Of a stretch of DNA of 64,000 nucleotides, positions 16,148 through 23,632 are shown in pieces (the first letter of the stretch is position 1; each line of letters begins with the position of its first letter). The stretch comes from Kribbella kalugense (lineage in GTDB: Bacteria; Actinomycetota; Actinomycetes; Propionibacteriales; Kribbellaceae). Made by a program: the position numbers and the translations under genes. The notes beneath the pieces are model-generated. The model worked only from the letters and a program-made list of their open reading frames with translations, made no database searches and was not told the DNA's origin. The stretch is taken from NCBI RefSeq assembly GCF_004365875.1, contig NZ_SODF01000004.1, forward strand, positions 186,001 through 250,000. Reading direction: 5' to 3'.

Positions 16148-16441
16148 ATGTCGCGCAGAAGGCCTTCCAAGTGGCAGCGGCCGGTCAGCGACCGGCCGCT
16201 GCTCGGCGGTACCCAGAGCCGCGAGCCGAAGTCCGACGGCGACTGGAACGTCCGCCGGGTGTCCGGGTCCGCGTCGGCGAAGTCGTACCGCTGCCCGGGC
16301 TGCGACCAGCTGATCCCGCCCGTCACGCCACACGTCGTGGTCTGGCCGGAGAACCCCAGCCTGCTCGGCGCGATCGGCGGTGCCCAGTCCCTCGACGAGC
16401 GGCGTCACTGGCACACCGCGTGCTGGCAGCGGCACTCCTGA
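16148..16441 (+). CDS. Small actinobacterial protein with zinc-ribbon-like CxxC...H...C
   Basis: A 97-residue conserved actinobacterial protein, in databases often mislabelled 'ATP/GTP-binding'. The basic N-terminus (MSRRRPSKWQR) is followed by DGDWNVRRVSG and a probable metal site: YRCPGCDQLIPP, then ERRHWHTACW. CPGC plus His and Cys of HWHTAC could bind one zinc. The function is unknown; the basic tail and ribbon would suit nucleic-acid binding, but this is inference. It precedes the alpha/beta hydrolase gene, separated by a short tandem repeat. Confidence 0.75.
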   Translation: MSRRRPSKWQRPVSDRPLLGGTQSREPKSDGDWNVRRVSGSASAKSYRCPGCDQLIPPVTPHVVVWPENPSLLGAIGGAQSLDERRHWHTACWQRHS

Positions 16442-16494
16442 GGGTCTCGTCCTGAGGGTCTCGTTCTGAGTGGTCTCGTTCTGAAAGGTCTCGG
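16439..16494 (+). repeat. Four imperfect 13-15 bp tandem repeats
   Basis: TGAGGGTCTCGTCC, TGAGGGTCTCGTTC, TGAGTGGTCTCGTTC and TGAAAGGTCTCGG follow head to tail. The array starts with the stop codon of the upstream gene and ends at the ATG of the hydrolase, whose weak ribosome site (AAAGG) is provided by the last unit. Confidence 0.8.
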
Positions 16495-17262
16495 ATGAAA
16501 CTGCCTGTCACGTCGTACGGCGAATCCGGTACGCCGGTTGTGGTGATGCACGGGCTGTTCGGCTCGGGGCGGAACTGGATGACCGCCGCCCGTCGGCTCG
16601 CCGACCGGCACCGGGTGTTCGCGTTCGACCTGCGCAACCACGGGACCTCACCGCACGTCGAGACGATGAGCTACCCCGAGATGGCCGAGGACGTCCGCGA
16701 GACGATCGACTCGCTCGGGGTCGGGCCGGTCGCGCTGGTCGGGCATTCGATGGGTGGCAAGACCGCGATGCTCACCGCGCTGCAGCACCCTTCGGTCGTC
16801 GAGCGGCTCGTGGTGGTGGACGCGGCGCCGGTCGCGTACCCGCCGGCCTTCGTCGAATATGCGCAGGCGATGCGGGCCGCTGACCTGTCCGCGGTGCAGC
16901 GTCGCGCGGACGTCGATGCCCAACTGGTCGAGGCGGTGCCGACGCCGGGGACCCGCGCGTTCCTCCTGCAGAATCTGATCCTCGACGAGGCGGGCGCGCG
17001 GTGGCGGCCCAACCTTCCGGTAATCGAGGCCGCGCTGCCGGCGATCTCCGGCTGGCCTGCCGAGGCTGAGGGTCTGGTGTACGACGGGCCGACGCTGTTC
17101 ATCTACGGCGGCAAGTCCGATTACGTCCAGCAGGATCATCGCACCACCATCGCGGCGTACTTCCCGCAGGTCCAGTACGCCGAGGTTCCGGAGGCCGGCC
17201 ATTGGGTACACGCCGAGCGGCTCGACGACTTCCTGGCGGCGCTCACACCGTTCATTGGTTGA
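16495..17262 (+). CDS. Alpha/beta-fold hydrolase (YbfF/ABHD11-like)
   Basis: A 255-residue serine hydrolase, probably an esterase or acyl-CoA thioesterase. The nucleophile elbow is GHSMGG (Ser near residue 84), the oxyanion region is MHGLFGSGRNW, and the catalytic His lies in AGHWVHAE close to the C-terminus. FDLRNHGTSPH matches the YbfF/ABHD11 group. There is no signal peptide, so it is cytoplasmic. Substrate unknown. The ATG immediately follows a tandem repeat array. Confidence 0.88.
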   Translation: MKLPVTSYGESGTPVVVMHGLFGSGRNWMTAARRLADRHRVFAFDLRNHGTSPHVETMSYPEMAEDVRETIDSLGVGPVALVGHSMGGKTAMLTALQHPSVVERLVVVDAAPVAYPPAFVEYAQAMRAADLSAVQRRADVDAQLVEAVPTPGTRAFLLQNLILDEAGARWRPNLPVIEAALPAISGWPAEAEGLVYDGPTLFIYGGKSDYVQQDHRTTIAAYFPQVQYAEVPEAGHWVHAERLDDFLAALTPFIG

Positions 17263-17304
17263 CGTTGGCAAACGGTTGTCCGTAATCCATTGACCTCCGC
17301 TGGC

Positions 17305-17310
17305 TAGTAT
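17305..17310 (+). promoter_or_regulatory. -10 element TAGTAT of the NamZ operon
   Basis: TAGTAT fits the TANNNT -10 pattern and lies about 55 bp before the likely ATG of the muramidase gene. No good -35 element is spaced properly. The nearby TTGACC (17290) is only 9 bp away, too close. It is the only clear promoter candidate in the 100-bp gap. Confidence 0.4.
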
Positions 17311-17365
17311 CGGTAAGTTTTCAACCCAGTTCCTGCAGGATCCATGATCTGGGTTGGTGGTGGCG

Positions 17366-18469
17366 ATGGTGGTCCGGACCGGCGCGCAGCGTCTGGCCGA
17401 GGACCCGGGGTTGGTGCCCGACGGGCGCCTGGGGCTAGTCACGAACTTCACCGGCGTGCTGCCGGATCTCACGCCGACGTCGGTCGCGTTGCGTGCGGCC
17501 GGTCTGCCACTGACGGCGTTGTTCGGTCCCGAGCACGGCCTCCGGGGTACGGCGCAAGCTGGCGCGAGCGAAGGTGAAGGCATCGATCCCGACACGGGAC
17601 TCCCGGTCTTCGACACCTATCGGCGGAAGGGTCGCGAGCTCGACGATCTGTTCTCCGGTGTCGACGTCCTGCTCTTCGACATCCAGGACATCGGGACGCG
17701 GTTCTACACCTACGTCTGGACGATGTACGACTGCCAGCAGGCGGCCGCGCGGCTTGGTATGCCATTTGTCGTGCTGGATCGGCCGAACCCGCTCGGCGGT
17801 GTCCGGGTCGAGGGGCCGATGCTGCAGCCGGGGTTCGAGAGTTTCGTCGGGCGGGCGCCAATCCCGCTGCGACACGGGCTCACCGTCGGCGAGCTCGGGC
17901 GACAGTTGGGCGAGGCAACAGTTATCCCGGTCGAGGGCTGGACGCGCTCGTCGCGGGGGACTGGTATGCCATGGGTGCCGCCGTCGCCGAACATGCCGAC
18001 GCCGGAGACAGCTTTGGTATACCCCGGGACCGGGCTGTTCGAAGGCACCAACCTGAGCGAGGGACGCGGTACCACGCGACCGTTCGAGACGATCGGGGCG
18101 CCGTACGTCGACGACCGGCTCGTGCCGGCGTTGCGGGACTGCGAGCTGCCAGGCGTGATCTTCCGGCGGACCTGGTTCGAGCCGGTCTTCAGCAAGTACG
18201 CGGGCCAGGCGGTGTCCGGCGTACAACTGCATGTCGTTGATCGGGATGCGTTCGAGCCGGTGCGCACGGCTCTGGTGATGCTTCGGGTGCTGAACGAGCT
18301 GTACCCCGATGACTTCGGTCTGCTGCCGTCGCTGGACAAGTTGTGGGGCTCGGACTCGTTGCGGAAGGCACTCGAGGCCGGCGACGACCCTGTCGAACTC
18401 TTGCCGGCGGCAACCACTCCCGCCGGGTGGGTGCGGCCTGGCGTACTGCTCTACGAAGGGGCTGTCTGA
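17366..18469 (+). CDS. Exo-beta-N-acetylmuramidase NamZ family (DUF1343, GH171)
   Basis: DUF1343 enzymes release N-acetylmuramic acid from the non-reducing end of peptidoglycan fragments. The ~367-residue product covers the whole family: RLGLVTNFTGV at the start, FGPEHGLRG with the conserved Glu-His (about residue 56), FDIQDIGTRFYTYV, LDRPNPLGG, FEGTNLSEGRGTTRPFE and a C-terminal GSDSLRKAL. There is no signal peptide, unlike the secreted Bacillus enzyme, so it would act in the cytoplasm on imported fragments. TTG 17354, GTG 17357/17360 and ATG 17366 are possible starts; the ATG gives a product starting at the domain. It is the first gene of a six-gene operon, overlapping the GNAT gene by TGATG. 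Confidence 0.85.
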   Translation: MVVRTGAQRLAEDPGLVPDGRLGLVTNFTGVLPDLTPTSVALRAAGLPLTALFGPEHGLRGTAQAGASEGEGIDPDTGLPVFDTYRRKGRELDDLFSGVDVLLFDIQDIGTRFYTYVWTMYDCQQAAARLGMPFVVLDRPNPLGGVRVEGPMLQPGFESFVGRAPIPLRHGLTVGELGRQLGEATVIPVEGWTRSSRGTGMPWVPPSPNMPTPETALVYPGTGLFEGTNLSEGRGTTRPFETIGAPYVDDRLVPALRDCELPGVIFRRTWFEPVFSKYAGQAVSGVQLHVVDRDAFEPVRTALVMLRVLNELYPDDFGLLPSLDKLWGSDSLRKALEAGDDPVELLPAATTPAGWVRPGVLLYEGAV

Positions 18470-19449
18470 TGATCCGTTCGTTCCAGGTCGGCGACGGGCC
18501 GGCGCTGGCCGCGGTGTGGACGGCCGCCGCGCCGGCCGACCCGATCAGCTACCCGCGCTTCCGCGACCTGTTCCTGCTCGATCGCAACTTCGACCCGGCC
18601 GGTCTCCAGGTAGCCGTGATCAATGATCAGATCGTCGGCGCGGCGTACGCGGTCCGTCGGCTGATCGCGGTCGACGCCGACGACCTCGAGCCCGGGTCGG
18701 GCTGGATCCCGTTCTTCTTCGTGCATCCGGAGTACCGCGGTCGCGGTCTCGGCCGGGACCTGCTCACGGCGGCGATGGACTGGCTCCGGTCCCACGGACG
18801 GTCCGAGGTGTTCTTCTCGTCGTACACGCCGAACTACTTCCTTCCCGGTCTCGACTCGGCTCGCTATCCCGAGGCGGCTCGGTTGACGGCTGCGCTGGGC
18901 TTCGAGCGGCAGTACGACGCGGTGGCGATGGACCGCGGTCTGGTCGGGTATGCCATTCCCGACGAGATTCGGAAGCGGATCGACGCGCTGACGGCCGAGG
19001 GCTACAGCTTTGGTATACCAACCGACGACGAGCTGACCGCGCTGATCGCGATCGCCGGCGCGGAGTTCAACCCGGACTGGGCGCGCGCGATCCGCGAGGG
19101 CGTCGTCTCCGGTATGCCATTGGATCGCATCGTGGTGGCTCGCCGTCCTGGTCCAACACCGTCGAGCCGGGCGATCCTCGGCTGGGCGATGCACGGGACG
19201 TACGAAGGGGTGATCGACCGCTTCGGGCCGTTCGGTGTGCTGCCGGCGTCGCGCGGCACCGGGCTCGGGAAGGTGCTGCTGCACCTGACGCTCGAGCGGA
19301 TGGTTGCCGTCGGCGCCCACAGCGCCTGGTTCCTGTGGACCGGCGAGAAGTCTGCCGCCGGACAGCTGTATCTGAAGACGGGGTTTGAGATCACCCGCAC
19401 GTTCACCATCCTCCGGGCGCCGTTGCTCCCGGCTGGGGCGAAGGAGTGA
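18469..19449 (+). CDS. Double-domain GNAT acetyltransferase
   Basis: Two GNAT folds in 326 residues. The first has the acetyl-CoA loop in FFVHPEYRGRGLGRDLL, and the second in PASRGTGLGKVLLHLTLE. Such tandem GNATs often acetylate amino groups of sugars or small molecules. Both CoA loops are intact, so neither domain looks dead. The ATG shares its A with the NamZ stop (TGATG), indicating coupling. Within an operon for amino-sugar uptake and processing, an amino-sugar substrate is an attractive guess but not shown by sequence. Confidence 0.82.
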   Translation: MIRSFQVGDGPALAAVWTAAAPADPISYPRFRDLFLLDRNFDPAGLQVAVINDQIVGAAYAVRRLIAVDADDLEPGSGWIPFFFVHPEYRGRGLGRDLLTAAMDWLRSHGRSEVFFSSYTPNYFLPGLDSARYPEAARLTAALGFERQYDAVAMDRGLVGYAIPDEIRKRIDALTAEGYSFGIPTDDELTALIAIAGAEFNPDWARAIREGVVSGMPLDRIVVARRPGPTPSSRAILGWAMHGTYEGVIDRFGPFGVLPASRGTGLGKVLLHLTLERMVAVGAHSAWFLWTGEKSAAGQLYLKTGFEITRTFTILRAPLLPAGAKE

Positions 19450-19450
19450 C

Positions 19451-20731
19451 ATGAGGATTGCCAAGGGTTTGCGGCTGGCCGTTGTGCTGGGACTGCTCGC
19501 CACCGGCGCTGCCTGTGGCGGTGGCAGCGACTCGGGTAGCGGCGGCGGCAAGGTCGAGCTGACGCTGCTGAGCCACTACAGCGACGGCCCGTCGAAGGAC
19601 GGGCTGGACAAGATGATCTCGGAGTGGAACAAGGAGAACCCGAAGATCCAGGTGAAGGCGCAGGTGGTCAAGTTCGACGACCTGCTGACCACGCTGACGG
19701 TCCGGCAGACCGGCGGCCGCGGCGCGGATATCGTCAGCGCGTACGGCCTGTGGGGCGGCCAGTTGATGAAGGCCAACGTCGTGGCGAAGGTGCCGGACGA
19801 CATCGCGACCAAGATCAAGGCGGAGTACAGCCCGGCGGCGCTCGGCGCGGTGACCACCGGCGACACGCTGCTGGGCTACCCGACCGAGCTGAACACCTAC
19901 GTGCTGTTCTACAACAAGAAGATCCTTGCCGCAGCCGGCATCAACAAGCCGCCGACCACCTGGGCCGAGCTCGCCGACGCGGCCAAGAAGACGGTCAAGC
20001 GCGATGCCAAGGGCAACATTCAGGTCGAGGGGCTGAGCCTGATCCAGGACGGCGACAACAAGTCGGTGCACCCATTCCTGTCGCTGCTCGACTCGGCCGG
20101 CGGGAAGTTCCTGGCTCCGGACGGTACGGCGCAGTTCGACAACGAGCAGGGCAAGGCGGCGCTGAAGTTCGAGGGTGACCTCGCGGCCGCGAAGGCGACC
20201 AACACCTCGATCTCGCCGACCAAGCAGTTCCGCAGCGGCGGCGTCGCGATGGCGATCCAGGCCGGCTGGTGGATCGGCAGCCTGAAGACCCAGATGAAGG
20301 ACAAGTACTCCGACGTCGGGGTGACCGCGATCCCGGGACCCACCGCGGGTAGCAAGGGTTCGCTGGCGTACGGGTTCTTCATGGGCGTGAACCAGCGCAG
20401 CAAGCACGCCGACGAAGCCTGGAAGTTCCTGACCTGGATGAACGAGCACAAGACCGAGGACGGCAAGGTCACCGAGACCGGCAAGTGGCTCGCCGACCAG
20501 GGCCTGATCCCGCCGCGTACCGCTGACCAGGCGGAGTACAAGAAGGCGCTGCCCGACCCGAACCTGGCGCCGATCTACGAGGCGGCGACGTACGCGATGC
20601 CGGAGCCGAACCAGCCGGGTGCGTACGAGGCGAAGACCGCGCTGCACAACGCGATCATGACCGTGCTTGCCGACGGCAAGAATCCGGACGACGCGCTCGC
20701 ACAGGCGGCGAAGGCCGTCAAGCCGCAATGA
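19451..20731 (+). CDS. Sugar ABC transporter substrate-binding lipoprotein
   Basis: An extracellular sugar-binding protein (SBP_bac_1 class), 426 residues. A lipoprotein signal precedes the lipobox LATGAAC at about residues 15-21. Further on are LLSHYSDGPSKDGLDKMI and a C-terminal MTVLADGKNPDDALAQAA helix. The ATG at 19451 has AAGGAG 4 nt upstream, overlapping the GNAT stop region. The ligand should match the operon's other genes (MurNAc- or GlcNAc-containing sugar), but this is inferred. No ATPase is encoded here, so a shared MsiK-like ATPase elsewhere probably energises transport. Confidence 0.92.
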   Translation: MRIAKGLRLAVVLGLLATGAACGGGSDSGSGGGKVELTLLSHYSDGPSKDGLDKMISEWNKENPKIQVKAQVVKFDDLLTTLTVRQTGGRGADIVSAYGLWGGQLMKANVVAKVPDDIATKIKAEYSPAALGAVTTGDTLLGYPTELNTYVLFYNKKILAAAGINKPPTTWAELADAAKKTVKRDAKGNIQVEGLSLIQDGDNKSVHPFLSLLDSAGGKFLAPDGTAQFDNEQGKAALKFEGDLAAAKATNTSISPTKQFRSGGVAMAIQAGWWIGSLKTQMKDKYSDVGVTAIPGPTAGSKGSLAYGFFMGVNQRSKHADEAWKFLTWMNEHKTEDGKVTETGKWLADQGLIPPRTADQAEYKKALPDPNLAPIYEAATYAMPEPNQPGAYEAKTALHNAIMTVLADGKNPDDALAQAAKAVKPQ

Positions 20732-21666
20732 CGACCGCGGTCAGCAGGGTCGGTGCCGTCGCGGCACCGGCCCGGCGGGTCGGCAAGCTGCATCGCGAGG
20801 GACCCGCGGCGTACCTGTTCCTGTCGCCGGCGCTGCTGTTCTTCTGCGTGTTCCTGATCCTGCCGTTCATCTTCGCCATCGTGCTCGCGTTCTCGGACTG
20901 GGGCGGGTTCGACCTGAGCACGCTGAAATGGGCGGGCTTCTCGAACTTCGGCGACGTGCTGAGCTTCGACGGGACGTTCGTCAAGCCGATCCTGGTGAAC
21001 ACGTTGCTGTTCGCGTTCGGATCGGTGTTCCTGGCAACGTTCGGGTCGGTGCTGGTTGCCTACTGCATCGATCGGCTGTCGTTCCAGGGGTTCTGGCGGG
21101 TGCTGTACTTCCTGCCGGTGGTCGCCACAGTGGTGGCCATCGGCAACGTGTGGAAGATGATGTACCAGCCCGCCGGCCTGATCAACGCGGTTCTGAACAA
21201 GCTCGGCGTGAACAGCGTCGGCTTCCTGTCCGATTCGTCGTACGCGCTGCCGTCGGTGACCGTCGTACACGCGTGGGCCTCGATCGGTGGCGCCGTACTC
21301 ATCCTGACCGCCGGCCTGAAGGCGATCCCGGAGATGTACTACGAGGCCGCCGAGGTGGACGGGGCGAACTCGTGGCACATGTTCTGGTCGATCACGTTGC
21401 CGTTGCTGCGGCCGGCGTTGCTGTTCGTGCTGATCACGCAGTTCATCGGCGGGTTGCAGTCGTTCGCGCTGATCATCGTGATGACCGGTGACGGCGGGCC
21501 GGTGAACGCGACCAACGTGGCCGCGTTCGAGATGTACCAACGGGCGTTCAAGTTCGGCGCTTGGGGGACGGCCAGCGCGATGGCGATGGTGCTGTTCGTG
21601 ATCATCCTCGCGATCACGTTGCTGCAGTTGTGGATCGCCCGGCGGCGCGGAGAGGAGACCTCGTGA
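20728..21666 (+). CDS. Sugar ABC transporter permease (MalF class)
   Basis: The first membrane subunit, 312 residues and six predicted membrane segments (LFLSPALLFFCVFLILPFIF near the N-terminus). The EAA loop is YYEAAEVDGANSWHMFWSIT. The ATG overlaps the binding-protein stop (ATGA), and its stop overlaps the next permease (GTGA). It forms a heterodimer with that permease. Confidence 0.94.
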   Translation: MTTAVSRVGAVAAPARRVGKLHREGPAAYLFLSPALLFFCVFLILPFIFAIVLAFSDWGGFDLSTLKWAGFSNFGDVLSFDGTFVKPILVNTLLFAFGSVFLATFGSVLVAYCIDRLSFQGFWRVLYFLPVVATVVAIGNVWKMMYQPAGLINAVLNKLGVNSVGFLSDSSYALPSVTVVHAWASIGGAVLILTAGLKAIPEMYYEAAEVDGANSWHMFWSITLPLLRPALLFVLITQFIGGLQSFALIIVMTGDGGPVNATNVAAFEMYQRAFKFGAWGTASAMAMVLFVIILAITLLQLWIARRRGEETS

Positions 21667-22538
21667 AGCGGCGCGGCAAGTTCCCGTGGTTCGCGTACCT
21701 GGTGGTGATCCTCGGCGGGGTGGCGATGGTGATGCCGTTCCTCGACATGGTGATGAGCTCGTTCAAGGGGCCGGGGGAGTACGGCGTGATCCCGTACAAG
21801 CTCCTCCCCTCGTCGTTCAACTTGGACAACTACCGCGACGCCTTCTCGCAGTTGGAGCTCGGACGGCTGTTCCGGAACAGCGTGATTGTCACGGTGTCGG
21901 TGACCGTGTCCGTGTTGGTGACGTCGTCGATGGCCGGGTACGCCTTGGCGAAGCTTCGGTTCCGGGGCCGGGCGGTGATCTTCCGGTTCATCCTCGCCAC
22001 AATGATGCTGCCGCCGTTCCTGCTCCTGATCCCGACCTTCCTGATCATGCTCAACTGGCCGCTTGCCGGCGGCAACGACATCCTCGGCCGCGGCGGTGAC
22101 GGCGGGCTGACGACGAGTCTGATCTCGCTGATCCTGCCGTTCGCGGTCAGCGGGTTCGGCATCTTCCTGATGCGGCAGTTCATGGTCTCGCTGCCGGACG
22201 AGATGCTCGAGGCGGCCAAGATCGACGGCGCGAACCAATGGCAGACCTGGCGGCTGATCGTGCTCCCGCAGACCAAGCCGGTGGCGATCACGCTCGGACT
22301 GATCACGTTCATCGGGGCCTGGAACGAGTACATCTGGACGCTGCTGATCTCGTCCTCCGATCCCGACCTGCAGACGTTGCCTGTCGGGATCCAGTTGTTG
22401 CAGAGCTTCCTCGACCCGGATCGCACGATGCCGATCGTGATGGCCGGCCTGGTGATCAGCACGCTGCCGGTGCTGGTCGTGTTCCTGCTGTTCCAGAAGT
22501 ACTACGTGCGCGGCGTCGTACTCAGTGGCCTGAAATGA
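21663..22538 (+). CDS. Sugar ABC transporter permease (MalG class)
   Basis: The second membrane subunit, 291 residues. It has an N-terminal membrane helix (WFAYLVVILGGVAMVMPFL), SSFKGPGEYG typical of MalG, and the EAA loop MLEAAKIDGANQWQTWRLIV. The GTG at 21663 overlaps the upstream stop. The longer open frame back to 21561 is only read-through of the partner gene. It pairs with the MalF-class subunit and an unlinked ATPase. Confidence 0.94.
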   Translation: MKRRGKFPWFAYLVVILGGVAMVMPFLDMVMSSFKGPGEYGVIPYKLLPSSFNLDNYRDAFSQLELGRLFRNSVIVTVSVTVSVLVTSSMAGYALAKLRFRGRAVIFRFILATMMLPPFLLLIPTFLIMLNWPLAGGNDILGRGGDGGLTTSLISLILPFAVSGFGIFLMRQFMVSLPDEMLEAAKIDGANQWQTWRLIVLPQTKPVAITLGLITFIGAWNEYIWTLLISSSDPDLQTLPVGIQLLQSFLDPDRTMPIVMAGLVISTLPVLVVFLLFQKYYVRGVVLSGLK

Positions 22539-22548
22539 GGAGACCGTT

Positions 22549-23289
22549 GTGAACAGAACAGTGCTCGCCATCGGAGCGCACATCGGCGACATGGACCTGA
22601 CCGCCGGCCCGACGCTGGCCAAACTGATCCTGGAAGGCGCGACCGCCACGATCGTCGCACTGACGCCGGGAGAACGCGGTCACCCGCGACTCACGCCTGC
22701 GGAGTACAAGAAGCAGAAGATCGCCGAGGGTACGGCGTTCGCGGAGGCGATCGGCGCCGACTTCATGGTCCTCGACCAGAGCGACGGCTTCCTGCCCTCC
22801 AGCGACGACGTGGCGCTGGAGCTGGCCCGGATCATCCGCGAGAAGCAGCCCGACACGATCATCACCCACTGGAAACACTCCATCCACAGCGACCACGAGA
22901 ACGCCGCCGCTCTGTCGGAACGTGCCCGTTTCCTGGCCGGGCTGCCCATCGATCCGACCGACGATTTCGCCACGCCGTACCCGGAGCTGGTCGCCAAGCT
23001 CGCTGCTTTGCCGCGGCACGGCGTACGTTCCTTCCTCCATGCCGAGAACTGGGAGGACATGGAGGGCTTCACGCCGTCGCTGTACGTCCCGATCCCGGAC
23101 GAGGCCTTCTACCGCTGGGTCTCCGCCATCCGCCACCAGGCCTTCGCCCGCGGCGAAACCTACGGCTTCCGCTACATCGATTACTACACGGCGCTGATGA
23201 CGACCCGCGGCTGCTTGGCGTCGTACCCCCGAGCCTGCGCCTTCCACACCAACCAAGCTCCGGAGGTCACCAAACTCGCCGGACCGTAG
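22549..23289 (+). CDS. PIG-L/LmbE-family deacetylase with altered active site
   Basis: PIG-L enzymes remove N-acetyl groups from GlcNAc-type substrates using zinc. The 246-residue fold is recognisable: AIGAHIGDMDLTAGPTLAKL at the N-terminus, TPGERGHP, and HSIHSDHENAA carrying the second zinc site. However, the canonical AHPDD is AHIGD: the zinc-binding His and second Asp remain, while the first Asp, normally the general base, is Gly. Activity may be changed or lost. The GTG at 22549 follows the permease stop by 10 nt with AGGAG upstream. Last gene of the NamZ operon. Confidence 0.8.
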   Translation: MNRTVLAIGAHIGDMDLTAGPTLAKLILEGATATIVALTPGERGHPRLTPAEYKKQKIAEGTAFAEAIGADFMVLDQSDGFLPSSDDVALELARIIREKQPDTIITHWKHSIHSDHENAAALSERARFLAGLPIDPTDDFATPYPELVAKLAALPRHGVRSFLHAENWEDMEGFTPSLYVPIPDEAFYRWVSAIRHQAFARGETYGFRYIDYYTALMTTRGCLASYPRACAFHTNQAPEVTKLAGP

Positions 23290-23297
23290 TCGTCCCA

Positions 23298-23371
23298 CGC
23301 CGCACTACGCGCCGCTCGTTCCTCGCCGCACTACGCGCCGCTCGTTCCTCGCCGTGCTACGCGCCGCTCCC
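23298..23371 (+). repeat. 26-bp tandem repeat, 2.8 copies
   Basis: Units at 23298-23323 and 23324-23349 are identical (CGCCGCACTACGCGCCGCTC plus GTTCCT). A third, diverged and shortened unit runs 23350-23371. It lies just after the PIG-L stop codon, in non-coding DNA. Confidence 0.85.
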
Positions 23372-23412
23372 ACCCACCCATGCGACCGCCTCGTGGTCGT
23401 GTGGGCTGTGGT

Positions 23413-23468
23413 GGGTGAGGGGGATGTGGTGCGTAAGTCCCACGCGGTGCTGCGCGCCGCCCTCACCC
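23413..23468 (+). terminator. Long-loop inverted repeat after the NamZ operon
   Basis: GGGTGAGGG (23413-23421) pairs perfectly with CCCTCACCC (23460-23468) across a 38-nt loop. CACCCACC / GGTGGGTG near 23370-23418 offers an alternative pairing. No T-run follows. It may end the upstream operon, but the structure is uncertain. The whole 343-nt gap (23290-23632) holds no gene. Confidence 0.4.
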
Positions 23469-23495
23469 GACGGGCGGGCGTGGGTGCTGCCGCGT

Positions 23496-23524
23496 GCCGT
23501 CGAGCAGACTGTAAATCTGTCGGC
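23496..23524 (+). other. tRNA-Tyr anticodon-arm-like sequence
   Basis: GCAGA (23504-23508), the 7-nt loop CTGTAAA (23509-23515) and TCTGT (23516-23520) form an ideal tRNA anticodon arm with anticodon GTA, as in tRNA-Tyr. GCCG (23496-23499) and CGGC (23521-23524) add an outer helix that a normal tRNA would not have. I cannot find a matching T-arm (GTTCGA) or acceptor stem, so this is not a complete tRNA gene. It could be a tRNA remnant or chance. Confidence 0.3.
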
Positions 23525-23632
23525 GTTGCACTAGAGCTGCTCTGGGGGTGCGCGACTTGCTGTTCGGTGCGCGTGACGTCGTGCAGGAAGTACGGTCGTG
23601 GAGGGCTCTGTTGGTGATGGATGGGAGTTGGC

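Noticed and set aside
23440..23580. Complete tRNA-Tyr gene
   Set aside because: Only the anticodon arm fits. No GTTCGA T-arm, D-arm or 7-bp acceptor stem can be placed.
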